The notes beneath the pieces are model-generated. The model saw only the letters and a program-made list of their open reading frames with translations, was not told the DNA's origin and did no database searches. Shown here piece by piece: positions 17,858 to 27,096 of a stretch of DNA of 64,000 nt (position 1 is the stretch's first letter; the number at the start of each line of letters is the position of its first letter). The stretch is taken from the NCBI RefSeq assembly GCF_038246755.1, contig NZ_CP134706.1, positions 310,001 to 374,000 on the forward strand, given 5' to 3'. Position numbers and translations under genes: made by a program. This stretch comes from Micromonospora sp. FIMYZ51. Its GTDB lineage: Bacteria > Actinomycetota > Actinomycetes > Mycobacteriales > Micromonosporaceae.

Positions 17858-18949
17858 GTGACTCAGCTTGACCGGTGTGACGAGAACAGCCGACGGTGGG
17901 TGACCGAGGCCATCGCGGCCGTCGAGGCGGACGCGAACCGGTCGGCCGACACCCACCTGCTGCCCTTCCCGCTGCCCCGACGGTGGGGGATCGACCTCTA
18001 TCTCAAGGACGAGTCGGTCCACCCCACCGGCTCGCTGAAACACCGGTTGGCCCGGTCGCTGTTCCTGTACGGGCTCTGCAACGGCTGGATCGGGCCGGAC
18101 ACCACGATCATCGAGGCGTCCTCGGGCTCCACCGCGGTCTCCGAGGCGTACTTCGCCCGGATGCTGGGGCTGCCCTTCATCGCGGTGATGCCCGCCTCCA
18201 CCTCACCCGAGAAGATCACCCAGATCGAGTTCCAGGGCGGCCGGTGCCACCTGGTGCAGGATCCGGCGAAGGTGGTGGTCGAGGCCCGCTGGCTGGCCGA
18301 GGACACCGGTGGGCACTTCATGGACCAGTTCACCTACGCGGAGCGAGCCACCGACTGGCGGGGCAACAACAACATCGCCGAGTCGATCTACGCGCAGCTC
18401 GCGCTGGAGCGCCATCCCGTACCGGCCTGGGTGGTGGTCGGCGCCGGCACCGGTGGCACCAGCGCCACCCTCGGCCGGTACGTCCGCTACCGGCGGCTAC
18501 CCACCAAACTCTGCGTGGTCGATCCGGAGAACTCGGCGTTCTACCCCGCCTGGCAGGCGGCGGACTGGTCGGTGCGCACCGGACAGGGCTCCCGGATCGA
18601 GGGGATCGGCCGGCCGGGGGTCGAGGCGTCCTTCCTGCCCTCCGTGGTGGACCGGATGGTGCAGGTGCCGGACGCCGCCTCGCTGGCCGCGATGCGGGCC
18701 GGCTCGGTGGTGCTGGGCCGGCGGGTGGGCGGATCGACCGGCACCAACCTGTGGGGCGCATTCGGGATGATCGCCGAGTTGCTGGCCGCCGGCCGTACCG
18801 GCTCGGTGGTCACGTTGATCTGCGATGCCGGCGACCGGTACAGCGACACGTACTACGCCGACGAGTGGGTGGCCGCGCAGGGGCTCGACCTCGACCCGTA
18901 CCTGGCCACCATCGAACGGTTCCTGGCCGACGGCAGTTGGCCGCTCTGA
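17858..18949 (+). CDS. PLP-dependent cysteine-synthase-fold enzyme, Cds1-like
   Basis: 363 residues of fold-type II PLP enzyme. The PLP lysine is in [14 protein letters not shown]; the substrate-binding loop is [19 protein letters not shown]; and the cofactor phosphate loop is [18 protein letters not shown]. The overall pattern, including the long C-terminus after [15 protein letters not shown], resembles the mycobacterial L-cysteine desulfhydrase Cds1 more than CysK or CysM (from memory of the family). It would release hydrogen sulfide, pyruvate and ammonia from cysteine. The lrp-like gene just upstream fits such catabolic control. Synthase activity cannot be excluded. Confidence 0.8.
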   Translation: MTQLDRCDENSRRWVTEAIAAVEADANRSADTHLLPFPLPRRWGIDLYLKDESVHPTGSLKHRLARSLFLYGLCNGWIGPDTTIIEASSGSTAVSEAYFARMLGLPFIAVMPASTSPEKITQIEFQGGRCHLVQDPAKVVVEARWLAEDTGGHFMDQFTYAERATDWRGNNNIAESIYAQLALERHPVPAWVVVGAGTGGTSATLGRYVRYRRLPTKLCVVDPENSAFYPAWQAADWSVRTGQGSRIEGIGRPGVEASFLPSVVDRMVQVPDAASLAAMRAGSVVLGRRVGGSTGTNLWGAFGMIAELLAAGRTGSVVTLICDAGDRYSDTYYADEWVAAQGLDLDPYLATIERFLADGSWPL

Positions 18950-19017
18950 CCCGGGCCGCCTGTCACCCGCCGGCCCGCTGGCCCCGCCGGCTGGCCGTCG
19001 GCATCGGCCGCTCCCGC

Positions 19018-19172
19018 TGCCGTCGCTGGCTGGCCCGCTGCCGTCGCTGGCTGGCCCGCTGTTGCCGGCTGGCTGGCCCGCTGGTTGCCGGCTGGCTGCC
19101 GCTGGCTGGCCCGCTGGTTGCCGGCTGGCTGCCGCTGGCTGGCCCGCTGGTTGGCCCGCTGGTTGGCTGTCG
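19018..19172. repeat. Low-complexity tandem repeat between convergent genes
   Basis: The region is built from GCTGGCTGGCCCGCTG, GTTGCCGGCTGGCTGCC and shorter variants repeated many times, with a period near 33 bp in its second half. Open frames cross it on both strands but have repeat-only composition. It separates the Cds1-like gene from the minus-strand gene ending at 19182. Confidence 0.8.
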
Positions 19173-19181
19173 CTGGCCGGG

Positions 19182-19808
19182 CTAGCGCCCTCGTGCTGCC
19201 GGTCGCTCCGCCAGGCCGGGATAGTGGAGCACGTAACCATCCTGGTCCACGTCGATGTCGGCGGTGAAGCCGCCGCTGGCGTACCGGAACCGGTGCGGAC
19301 CCAGCCCGGTGTAGGTCTGCTCGACGGGGAGCACGGTCAGGCTCGGCACCAGCACCCAGGCCACGTCGAGCCGGTGGCTGGTGTCGGCCGGCGCAGTGGT
19401 CAGGCCGAGCCGGCGCAGCGGCAGCGTGTTGAACAGCGGTGAGCCGCCGAGGTCCAGGTCGAGAGCGTCGGCCAGCCGGTCCGGGTCCTCGACGCCGGGC
19501 AACCCGGCCGGGGCGTGCCCGGCCGCGACCAGGGCGGCGTCCAGGTCGCCCTGCTCGGCGGCGGTCACCCGCCACCGTTGCGTCGCCCGTTCCAGGCGTA
19601 CGCTGCGCCGCCACCCGGCTCCCTCGACCTCGACCTCCAACCGGGCGCTCACCCACTGGGGGTCGGTCGCCAGTTGGTAGCGGCAGGTGTAGGGAACCGG
19701 ATCGGCGGCCACCTGGGTGCCCTGCGCGATCAGCCCCTGGCCATCGTCGACCAGGGCGTGTTCGGCGCCAGCGGTGTCGATCCGGGTCCACAGCAACGAC
19801 TTCGGCAT
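19182..19808 (-). CDS. Putative glycolipid-binding domain protein
   Basis: 208 residues. The sequence (MPKSLLWTRIDTAGAEHALV at the start; VPYTCRYQLATDPQWVSARL; a later TYTGLGPHRFRYASGGFTAD) matches the actinobacterial putative glycolipid-binding family, whose function is not experimentally clear. No signal peptide or membrane helix is seen. A TAACGT box lies seven bases before the ATG. The last residues (ERPAARGR) run into the low-complexity repeat, so the exact C-terminus may be recent. Confidence 0.8.
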   Translation of the reverse strand: MPKSLLWTRIDTAGAEHALVDDGQGLIAQGTQVAADPVPYTCRYQLATDPQWVSARLEVEVEGAGWRRSVRLERATQRWRVTAAEQGDLDAALVAAGHAPAGLPGVEDPDRLADALDLDLGGSPLFNTLPLRRLGLTTAPADTSHRLDVAWVLVPSLTVLPVEQTYTGLGPHRFRYASGGFTADIDVDQDGYVLHYPGLAERPAARGR

Positions 19809-19815
19809 GAGCCGG

Positions 19816-19821
19816 ACGTTA
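19816..19821 (-). promoter_or_regulatory. Candidate -10 box of a leaderless transcript
   Basis: TAACGT on the minus strand, seven bases before the ATG at 19808; no ribosome-binding motif is present. Confidence 0.45.
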
Positions 19822-19877
19822 CGCCACCCGGGCGGGGCGGACAGGGCATGCGAGCAAGGCCGCCCCGCAAACGGGTG

Positions 19878-21491
19878 TCAGTGGGTGCGGGTACGCGGCC
19901 GTGCGCCGGAACTGCGCCAGTCCTCGCGCGACCGGTCCTGCGGCCGAGCGTCCGAGCGCTCGACCCGCTCTCCGTACCGCCGGTCACCGCGGGCGTCCGC
20001 GTACCGGTCGCTGCGGGTGTGCTCCCCGAAGCGTCGATCGCCGCGCGGCTGGTCACCGTACCGGCGTTCGCTGCGCGGCTGGTCACCGTAGCGTCGTTCG
20101 CCGCGCGGTTGGTCGCCGTAGCGTCGTTCGCCGCTGGGCCGGTCACCGCTGGGCCGGTCACCGAAGCGGCGTGGGCCAGCCGGTCGGCCGGAGCGGCGAG
20201 GCGCCTCGGGCTCCTCGCGGACAGGGACGCCGCTCGGCTCCCGCGCCCCGATCAGCTCGGCCAGCGCCGGGTCGCCGGCCCGTACCCGAGCCTCCGCCGG
20301 CTGCACGCCGGCCTTCTCCAGCATGGCCAGGGTGGTGCGGCGCTGCTTCGGCAACACCAGCGTCGCCACCGCACCTGTCTCACCGGCGCGTGCGGTCCGG
20401 CCCGCCCGGTGCAGGTAGTCCTTCGGGTCCTTCGGCGGGTCGACGTGCAGCACAAGCGAGACCCCGTCGACGTGGATGCCCCGGGCCGCCACGTCGGTGG
20501 CGATCAGGACATTTGTCCGTCCCTCGCGGAACTCGGCCAGGGTGCGGGTACGCATCCGCTGGGTCTTGCCGCCGTGCAGCCCACCGGCGCGTACGCCGAC
20601 CGCCGCGAGCTGCGCGACGAGCCGGTCGACACCGAGCTGGGTACGAGCGAAGACGATGGTCCGGCCGGCGCGTGCGGCGATCGACGCGGTCACCGGGAAC
20701 TTGTCGTGCGGCGGGATGAGCAGCAGGTGGTGATCCATCGTGGACACCGCAGCGGTCGGCGGGGCGGTCGAGTGGGTGACCGGGTCGGTCATGAACCGCT
20801 GGACCAGCGCGTCCACATCGGTGTCGAGAGTGGCCGAGAAGAGCAGCCGCTGGGTGTCCGCCGGGGTCTTGGCCAGCAGTTCGGTGACCTCGGGGAGGAA
20901 GCCCATGTCGGCCATCTGGTCCGCCTCGTCGAGCACGGTGATCTCGACGTCGTCGAGGCGGCACACGCCACGATTGATCAGGTCGGCGAGCCGGCCCGGC
21001 GTCGCCACCACGATCTCCACGCCGCGGCGCAGCGCATCGATCTGACGGTCGTACGGCACCCCGCCGACCGCGGTCTTCAGGAACACGCCGACGGCCTTGC
21101 CCAGCGGCAGCAGCGCGTCGTTGACCTGCATGGCGAGTTCCCGGGTGGGCACCAGGACGAGAGCCCGCGGATGCAGCGGCCGGGCGCGCTCACCGTTGGC
21201 GACCCGGGCCAGCATCGGCAGCCCGAAGGCCAGCGTCTTGCCGGAGCCGGTCTGCCCACGACCCAGCACGTCCCGCCCCGCGAGGGCGTCCGGCACGGTG
21301 GCCCGCTGGATCTCGAACGGGGTGGTGATGCCCTGCCGGGCGAGGGCGCGGACCAGCGGCCCGGGAAGCCCGAGCGCCTCGAAGCTGATCGGGTCGGCGG
21401 GGGTGGAGTCGGTGCTGCTGCCGGCCGGCTGCGGGTCGGCGGGAACGTCGAGGAGGAACGAGGGCATGCTGGAGTCAGCGAAGGTGGTCAA
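19878..21491 (-). CDS. DEAD-box ATP-dependent RNA helicase
   Basis: About 537 residues. All core motifs are present: Q motif (GITTPFEIQRATVPDALAG), motif I GRGQTGSGKT, motif II DEAD in ITVLDEADQMADMG, motif III SAT, and motif VI HRAGRTARAG. The tail (from about residue 440) is an Arg/Gly/Asp-rich RNA-binding extension with 10-residue repeats such as RRYGDQPRGE and RRYGDQPRSE. The start is taken as the TTG at 21491 because GAAAGG lies six bases upstream; the ATG at 21467 (MPSFLLDVPADP) is the alternative. It probably remodels structured RNA. Confidence 0.92.
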   Translation of the reverse strand: MTTFADSSMPSFLLDVPADPQPAGSSTDSTPADPISFEALGLPGPLVRALARQGITTPFEIQRATVPDALAGRDVLGRGQTGSGKTLAFGLPMLARVANGERARPLHPRALVLVPTRELAMQVNDALLPLGKAVGVFLKTAVGGVPYDRQIDALRRGVEIVVATPGRLADLINRGVCRLDDVEITVLDEADQMADMGFLPEVTELLAKTPADTQRLLFSATLDTDVDALVQRFMTDPVTHSTAPPTAAVSTMDHHLLLIPPHDKFPVTASIAARAGRTIVFARTQLGVDRLVAQLAAVGVRAGGLHGGKTQRMRTRTLAEFREGRTNVLIATDVAARGIHVDGVSLVLHVDPPKDPKDYLHRAGRTARAGETGAVATLVLPKQRRTTLAMLEKAGVQPAEARVRAGDPALAELIGAREPSGVPVREEPEAPRRSGRPAGPRRFGDRPSGDRPSGERRYGDQPRGERRYGDQPRSERRYGDQPRGDRRFGEHTRSDRYADARGDRRYGERVERSDARPQDRSREDWRSSGARPRTRTH

Positions 21492-21690
21492 CAAATGCCT
21501 TTCAAGCGGGGCGCATCTTCGCGATGTCCCGCCACGGCACGACGCCGTCGGATCTTCCGCAAGATCGCCCATGGGCGCACGGGTCGCGCGCCGGGTCAGT
21601 GATCACCGACTAGTGTACGGCGATCTCCGCGCGCCCACTCGGGTCGCCCGGGGGTAGTGGGCGGATTCACCCCGCCGGGGGCATCCGCAG

Positions 21691-23184
21691 TCATCCGGGC
21701 AGACCGATGGCGACGCTGCTCAGCGCGTCCTTCGCGAGCAGTACGACAAGCACGCTGATGGTCACCAACAGGCCGAGTGCGATGGCCATCACGATCAGCA
21801 CGCGGAGCGTGCTGGTGGAGCGGTCGCTCGCGGTCTCCGCCCAGCCCTGCGCCAGAATGTGACCGGTAAGTGACCCTGAGTTCTCCTCGCCGGCCGGGAA
21901 GGCCACGGTGGCGGAGCCCGCCACGTCGTCGTAGTACGCGCTCAGGTCGGACCCGCCGGGACGGGATGTCTCCGGTGCGGGTCGGTCCCCCGGCGGCTGC
22001 CGCCGGGCACCCGGTTCCGGGGTCGGCACGGGTGCGGTCGGCGGCACGTCGCCGCCGGGCGAGCCGGGCCCGGCGGTGACCGGCGCACCCGTCGGCGGCA
22101 GCAGTCCCGGGCGGGACGACTGTCGCGGCGCCGCTCCCGATGAGCTGGCTGCCGTCTGGTCGCGCCGCTCGGCGGAACTGGTCGGTGGCGGCCAGACCGG
22201 CAGGGCGGGAGCCGGTACGACCGGCGGCGCGCTGGGCGGCGGGGAGATCGGTGCGACCGGCGGCGCGCTGGGCGGCGGGGAGATCGGTGCGACCGGCGGC
22301 GCGCTGGCGGGCGGGGAGATCGGTGCGACCGGCGGCGCGCTGCCCGGAGCGGGAACCGGTGTGACGGTAGCGCTGGCGCGGGGCGGCGCCGATCCGCCGG
22401 GTACCGCGCCAGCGGGTGGCGGAGTCGGCGCGCTTGCGGGTGGCGGTGGGAAGGGCGGCGCCGGCATCGGTCCGGGCGGTGGCGGCGGCGACGGCAGGGG
22501 TGGCCCCGGCGGCGGCGTCGGCGGACCCGGTACGGGTGGCGTGGGACGCGGACCGGGCGGCGGCGCGGGTACCGGACCTGGCGGGTACGGCTCGGGTGCC
22601 GGTGGCGTCGGTGCGGGTACCGGTGGCGTCGGGATCGGTGGGGGTGGCGTCGGTCCGGGGCCGGGTGGGGGCGGCGTGGGGGTGGGCTCCGGTTCGGGGG
22701 TGACTGGCGTAGGTGGCTCGGTGGGCTCCGGTGGCGGGGTGGGCTCCGGCGGTTCCGGACCGACCGGGGCCGACCGGTAGACGCCTGCCGGCTTACCGCC
22801 GGCCCCGGCGGCCTGCGCCTCGTCGGCACTCACCCGACTCATCCCGGGCACCCGGACGCTGGCTCGAACCGCCTGCGCCGGGACATGGTCCCGCTGTCCG
22901 GGCAGCCCGGCCGCGCCATCGGTGCCCGGCACCGTGGCCGACCCGATGCCCGGCGGGCGGACCTGGGCGCGTGCGGTCGCCGGAAAGCTGCGCTCCGGCC
23001 CGTGCGCGGGCGGAACAACCGGGGCGTGGACTGGCGGAACAACCGGGCTGTGCGTGGGCGGAACCGCCGGGGCGGGTGCGGGCGGAACAACCGGGGCGGC
23101 GGCCCGGTAGCGCGTCCCGGCCACGCCGGAAGTCGGGGCGGGAGCCGATCCAGGGTCGCCCGCCGGAGTCTCGTGCTCGGTCAT
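21691..23184 (-). CDS. Proline-rich single-pass membrane protein of unknown function
   Basis: 497 residues from the ATG at 23184 (GGAGGCGAGG directly upstream). About residues 1-440 are disordered and dominated by Pro, Ala, Thr and Gly, with repeats such as PPSAPPVAPISP and runs of PTPPPPGPGP. Near the C-terminus is one hydrophobic helix (LRVLIVMAIALGLLVTISVL), followed by about 17 residues. The helix lies close to the C-terminus and there is no N-terminal signal peptide, so it is probably tail-anchored with the proline-rich part in the cytoplasm. No catalytic domain was recognised. The adjacent cell-wall hydrolase is the only functional hint. Confidence 0.75.
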   Translation of the reverse strand: MTEHETPAGDPGSAPAPTSGVAGTRYRAAAPVVPPAPAPAVPPTHSPVVPPVHAPVVPPAHGPERSFPATARAQVRPPGIGSATVPGTDGAAGLPGQRDHVPAQAVRASVRVPGMSRVSADEAQAAGAGGKPAGVYRSAPVGPEPPEPTPPPEPTEPPTPVTPEPEPTPTPPPPGPGPTPPPPIPTPPVPAPTPPAPEPYPPGPVPAPPPGPRPTPPVPGPPTPPPGPPLPSPPPPPGPMPAPPFPPPPASAPTPPPAGAVPGGSAPPRASATVTPVPAPGSAPPVAPISPPASAPPVAPISPPPSAPPVAPISPPPSAPPVVPAPALPVWPPPTSSAERRDQTAASSSGAAPRQSSRPGLLPPTGAPVTAGPGSPGGDVPPTAPVPTPEPGARRQPPGDRPAPETSRPGGSDLSAYYDDVAGSATVAFPAGEENSGSLTGHILAQGWAETASDRSTSTLRVLIVMAIALGLLVTISVLVVLLAKDALSSVAIGLPG

Positions 23185-23368
23185 CCTCGCCTCCGCGCCA
23201 CATTCGCACCCGGACCCGTACCGCCGGACCGGGAGTGCCTGTGTGACACCGTGCCACATTCCGATGGTGTCGCACACCCGGAGTGCCCACAGTGTCCCCG
23301 GGTGTATCCCGTCGGCGTCGGTCGGTAACCGATCGGCCGGGGACGCGGACCGTAAGCGTCGTGGCCGG

Positions 23369-24895
23369 TCAGGAATCGCCGACAGTGGACGGGGCGGCCG
23401 GCCCGCTCTCCTCGGGAGTGCGGCTGCTCGCCGCCGTGGTGGGGGCGGCGCTACTCACCTCGACGCTCGGCGGCGGGCTGTCCGACGGGCTGGGCGGCGG
23501 GCTGTCCGACGGGCTCGGCGGCGGGGTGGTGCGGGTCGGGCTCGGGGTGGGCGTGGTGGTGCGGGTCGGGCTCGGGGTGGGCGTCGTCGGCCGGGGCTTC
23601 GGAGTCGAAGTCGGCTTCGGTTTGGTGGTGGGCTTCGGAGTCGGCTTGGCCGTCGGGGACTGCGACGGGGTGGGCGAGACCGACGGGGCGGGCACCGCAC
23701 CGACCACTCGGGTCGCAGCGTAGAGCCGGGACCAGCTGGGAGTGGAGATCTTGACCACGTCGCCGCTGGTCGGAGCGTGGATCATCTTGCCGCCGCCGAT
23801 GTACATGCCGACGTGGTGGATGCTCGTCCAACTGCTACCCGAGGCGAAGAAGAGCAGGTCACCGGGGAGCAGGGCGGTCCGGGGCACCGCCCGCGAGCGG
23901 GTCGCCCGGTACTGGTCGCGGGAGACGCGCGGCAGCTGGTAATAGCCCGCCGAGCGGTACGCCGCCAACATCAGCCCCGAGCAGTCGAACGAGTTGGGCC
24001 CCTCGGCTCCCCAGACGTACGGGTCGCCGAGCTGTTTCCGGGCGTATGCGACCGCAGCCAGCGCGGTCGGATGCGCGGCCAGCCCGTCCGTCGTCGACTG
24101 GTCAAGATATCCGGCGCCGATCTGCTGCTCGGCGCGCTCCTGTTGGCGGGCCAACTCGACCAGCTGCGTGGAGTTCTCCTCGCGCAGCTTGAGCAGCTTC
24201 GCCTCTTCGTCGCGCAGCGCCTTCTGGGTGGCGGCGTACTGCTCCTGGACGCCCCGCAGCCGGGACTCGGCCGCCGTGTGCGCCTCGGTCGCCACCTGCT
24301 CGTCGGTGCGGGCCCGGACCAGCTCTCCGGCCGCCGGGCCGGTGGCGCCCTCGACCCGCTCACCCAGGTTGGCCCGCCGCAGCAGATCCAGATGGCGCAG
24401 GTCAGCGGCGAAGCCGCCGGGCGGCAGCGCGGCGTCGACCTTGATCGCCTCGGCGGCGGCCTGGTCGGCGCGCTGCTGGGCCTGGGTGAGCGCGGCCCGG
24501 GCGAATTCCAGGTCACGTTCGGCGGTGCGGAGTTGGCCCTCCGCCTCGATGCGTTGCTGCTCCAGCTCAAGCAGGCGGGTGCCCAACTCGCCGACCCGGG
24601 CCTCGGCGGCGAGGATCTGGGTTTCGAGGGCGCTGGCGCCGGAGGTGGTCGGCAGGGTCACCGTGCCTGGGGTGGCGTCGGCGGGTGCGCCTCCGGGCAA
24701 CTGGAGGGGGCCGGTCAGGACCGGGCGGGAGCCGGTGTCGGGGACCGTGACGGGCACGCCCGGCTCGGCGTACGCCGGGGCGGCGAGGATGGCGCTGGCG
24801 ACGGCGCTGACCAGGGCGGACCACAGCATCGGGCGGAGCACCGGTGAGATCACCGGAGTCCTTCGCCGTCGTCGCCCGTGTCCGCTGTCGACCAT
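23369..24895 (-). CDS. Secreted NlpC/P60 peptidoglycan endopeptidase (RipA-like)
   Basis: 508 residues. A long signal peptide (arginine-rich N-terminus, hydrophobic core, AYAEP cleavage region), a coiled-coil domain (about residues 85-260, with ETQILAAEARVGELGTRLLE) and an NlpC/P60 domain (about 280-400) with catalytic Cys305 in NSFDCSGLM and His in SIHHVGMYIGGGKMIHAP. The last 95 residues are Pro/Thr/Ser/Lys repeats (KPTPKPTTKPKPT), which may contact the wall. It would cleave stem peptides during growth or division. The start ATG follows GGGGAGCGG. Confidence 0.92.
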   Translation of the reverse strand: MVDSGHGRRRRRTPVISPVLRPMLWSALVSAVASAILAAPAYAEPGVPVTVPDTGSRPVLTGPLQLPGGAPADATPGTVTLPTTSGASALETQILAAEARVGELGTRLLELEQQRIEAEGQLRTAERDLEFARAALTQAQQRADQAAAEAIKVDAALPPGGFAADLRHLDLLRRANLGERVEGATGPAAGELVRARTDEQVATEAHTAAESRLRGVQEQYAATQKALRDEEAKLLKLREENSTQLVELARQQERAEQQIGAGYLDQSTTDGLAAHPTALAAVAYARKQLGDPYVWGAEGPNSFDCSGLMLAAYRSAGYYQLPRVSRDQYRATRSRAVPRTALLPGDLLFFASGSSWTSIHHVGMYIGGGKMIHAPTSGDVVKISTPSWSRLYAATRVVGAVPAPSVSPTPSQSPTAKPTPKPTTKPKPTSTPKPRPTTPTPSPTRTTTPTPSPTRTTPPPSPSDSPPPSPSDSPPPSVEVSSAAPTTAASSRTPEESGPAAPSTVGDS

Positions 24896-25172
24896 TCCGC
24901 TCCCCGTCCGGCGAGTTGCACCGCGTCATGGTGAACGCGGCTGTTCGGGCCCCGAGAGTGTCGTGCCCCACTCTGTTTACCGCACCCGCCCCCACGGTGT
25001 CGATGTCCGGAGGGGCAACAGCAGCTGAGAGTTGACTGAGCCACGCGTACCGATGATCTGACTCGGCCCATCGGCTACGGACCGCGCTGTGAGCTGCCGC
25101 TGGGGCCGACGTAGGCTCGGGTGGCGACCGCGCTCCGGTCGCGACCGCAGTGGGAAGGGACGGGGCTTTCGG

Positions 25173-26342
25173 ATGGACGCCGGACTCAAGCGCGAGCTCG
25201 AAGCGAAGGTGTACGCGGGGGAGCGGCTGACCCGTGAGGACGGGATCGCCCTCTACGACAGCGATGACCTGACCTGGCTGGGCCGGCTGGCCCACCACAG
25301 GCGTACCGAGCTCAACGGTGACCGGGTCATGTTCAACGTCAACCGGCACCTCAACCTGACCAACGTGTGCAGCGCGAGCTGCGCGTACTGCTCGTTCCAA
25401 CGCAAGCCGGGCGAGAAGGACGCGTACACGATGCGCATCGACGAGGCGGTCCGCAAGGCCAAGGAGATGGAGGACGAGCAGCTCACCGAGCTGCACATCG
25501 TCAACGGCCTGCACCCCACGCTGCCCTGGCGGTACTACCCCAAGGTGCTGCGCGAGCTGAAGGCGGCGCTGCCGAAGGTCAAGCTCAAGGCGTTCACCGC
25601 GACCGAGGTGCAGTGGTTCGAGAAGATCAGCGGACTCGGCGCCGACGAGATTCTCGACGAGTTGATGGACGCCGGCCTGGAGTCGCTTACCGGTGGCGGG
25701 GCGGAGATCTTCGACTGGGAGATCCGGCAGCACATCGTCGACCACGCCTGCCACTGGGAGGACTGGTCGCGCATTCACCGGCTGGCGCACAACAAGGGCA
25801 TGAAGACCCCGTCGACAATGCTCTACGGCCACATCGAGGAACCCCGGCACCGGGTCGACCACGTACTGCGGCTGCGTGAGTTGCAGGACGAGACCGGCGG
25901 CTTCGTGGTCTTCATCCCGCTGCGTTACCAGCACGACTTCGTCGACTCGGCGGACGGCAAGATCCGCAACCGGATCCAGGCCCGCACGACGATGGCCTCG
26001 CCGGCCGAGTCGTTGAAGACCTTCGCCGTCTCCCGGCTGCTGTTCGACAACGTGCCGCACGTCAAGTGCTTCTGGGTGATGCACGGGCTCTCGGTGGCCC
26101 AGTTGTCGCTCAACTTCGGCGTGGACGATCTGGACGGCTCGGTGGTGGAATACAAGATCACCCACGACGCCGACTCGTACGGCACGCCGAACACCATGCA
26201 CCGGGACGACCTGCTGCACCTGATCTGGGACGCCGGCTTCCGTCCGGTCGAGCGGAACACCCGCTACGAGGTGGTTCGCGAGTACGACGCCGCGCCGAGC
26301 CTGGCGGAGCGCCGCGCCGAGCCGCAGCAGGTCTGGGCCTGA
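25173..26342 (+). CDS. mqnE: Aminofutalosine synthase (radical SAM)
   Basis: 389 residues. The radical-SAM cluster motif is CSASCAYCSF (CX3CX2C, about residues 67-74), followed by the family's FTATEVQWFEKISGL, LTGGGAEIFD and PLRYQHDF-type segments that mark MqnE in the CofH/MqnC/MqnE group. It joins SAM to the MqnA product 3-enolpyruvylbenzoate, giving aminofutalosine. mqnA (40362) and mqnC (51232) are also in the window; mqnB and mqnD are not. The ATG at 25173 has GGGAAGGGA about 13 bases away, a little far. Confidence 0.93.
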   Translation: MDAGLKRELEAKVYAGERLTREDGIALYDSDDLTWLGRLAHHRRTELNGDRVMFNVNRHLNLTNVCSASCAYCSFQRKPGEKDAYTMRIDEAVRKAKEMEDEQLTELHIVNGLHPTLPWRYYPKVLRELKAALPKVKLKAFTATEVQWFEKISGLGADEILDELMDAGLESLTGGGAEIFDWEIRQHIVDHACHWEDWSRIHRLAHNKGMKTPSTMLYGHIEEPRHRVDHVLRLRELQDETGGFVVFIPLRYQHDFVDSADGKIRNRIQARTTMASPAESLKTFAVSRLLFDNVPHVKCFWVMHGLSVAQLSLNFGVDDLDGSVVEYKITHDADSYGTPNTMHRDDLLHLIWDAGFRPVERNTRYEVVREYDAAPSLAERRAEPQQVWA

Positions 26343-26546
26343 GCGTCGCCGACCACCCGGCTGGATCTTGCCCGGCCTGACGGCCAGGTCAGCGGACCGC
26401 CAGGCGAGGGATTCGGTCCGCTCCGCCCACTGTGCGGTCTGAAGATCGACGGTACGGTGAGGACCCGTTGATCTTCCCGGGTCCTGGTCGCGGCTGCTTC
26501 TGATCTCCCGCCGTGGTCCGTGACCCCGCAGGAGAGAAGGTTCGTG

Positions 26547-27038
26547 GTGAGCAGGACGCGAAACCGCCTTCGCGTGGCGGTGGCCGTCCCGGTGGCCGCG
26601 GCGCTGGCCCTGCTCTGGGCGGCCGGCGCTCAGGCGGCGACCGAGCAGCCGTCGAGCGCGGTCGGTACCCCGCTGGCCGCGATGGCGTCCTCGGCACCGT
26701 CGGACGCGGCACCGCCGAACCCGGGCGGATCGCTACGGATATCCGTCTCGATCGCACCCACCCCGGCCCCCTCCGGCTCGGCCGGGCCGACCACCTCACC
26801 GACGGCCACCGCCGCGCCGTCGCCGACCACCTCACCGACGGCCACCGCCGCGCCGTCGCCGACCGCCGCGCCGTCGGTCACCGCCACCGGTTCACCACCA
26901 CCGGTGCCGGCGCCCGGCGGCGGGCTGCCGCGTACCGGGGTCGCCATCGGGGCCATGGTGGCTGCCGGCGCGGCGTTTGTCGGCGCCGGTGCGGCGCTGC
27001 GGGCGGTGGCGCGGCGGCGGGAACTGCCGTCGGGGTGA
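26547..27038 (+). CDS. Small LPXTG wall-anchored protein
   Basis: 163 residues: signal peptide (RLRVAVAVPVAAALALLWAAGAQA), a disordered Ser/Thr/Pro/Ala stretch with a duplicated TTSPTATAAPSP unit, then LPRTG, a hydrophobic helix (AIGAMVAAGAAFVGAGAAL) and a basic tail (RRRE), i.e. a full sortase-sorting signal. There is no folded domain, so it may be a wall spacer. Two GTGs compete (26544 and 26547); AGGAGAGAAGG is better spaced for 26547. No sortase gene is in the window. A second LPXTG protein lies at 52716. Confidence 0.83.
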   Translation: MSRTRNRLRVAVAVPVAAALALLWAAGAQAATEQPSSAVGTPLAAMASSAPSDAAPPNPGGSLRISVSIAPTPAPSGSAGPTTSPTATAAPSPTTSPTATAAPSPTAAPSVTATGSPPPVPAPGGGLPRTGVAIGAMVAAGAAFVGAGAALRAVARRRELPSG

Positions 27039-27082
27039 CCGAGGTGACCTGGCCAGCGAAGTGGTGCTGGCGGCGGTTCGCG

Positions 27083-27088
27083 TACCCT
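27083..27088 (+). promoter_or_regulatory. Candidate -10 box before the small membrane protein gene
   Basis: TACCCT lies eight bases before the ATG at 27097. CAGGG in the gap is a weak ribosome-binding candidate, so a leaderless transcript is possible but not certain. Confidence 0.4.
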
Positions 27089-27096
27089 CGTCAGGG

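Noticed and set aside
24896..25172. A cyclic-di-AMP (ydaO-type) riboswitch upstream of the NlpC/P60 gene
   Set aside because: Such switches often precede wall hydrolases in actinobacteria and a GGGGCCCGAACAG stretch is suggestive, but the conserved core could not be laid out. A covariance search of 24896-25060 (minus strand) would decide.
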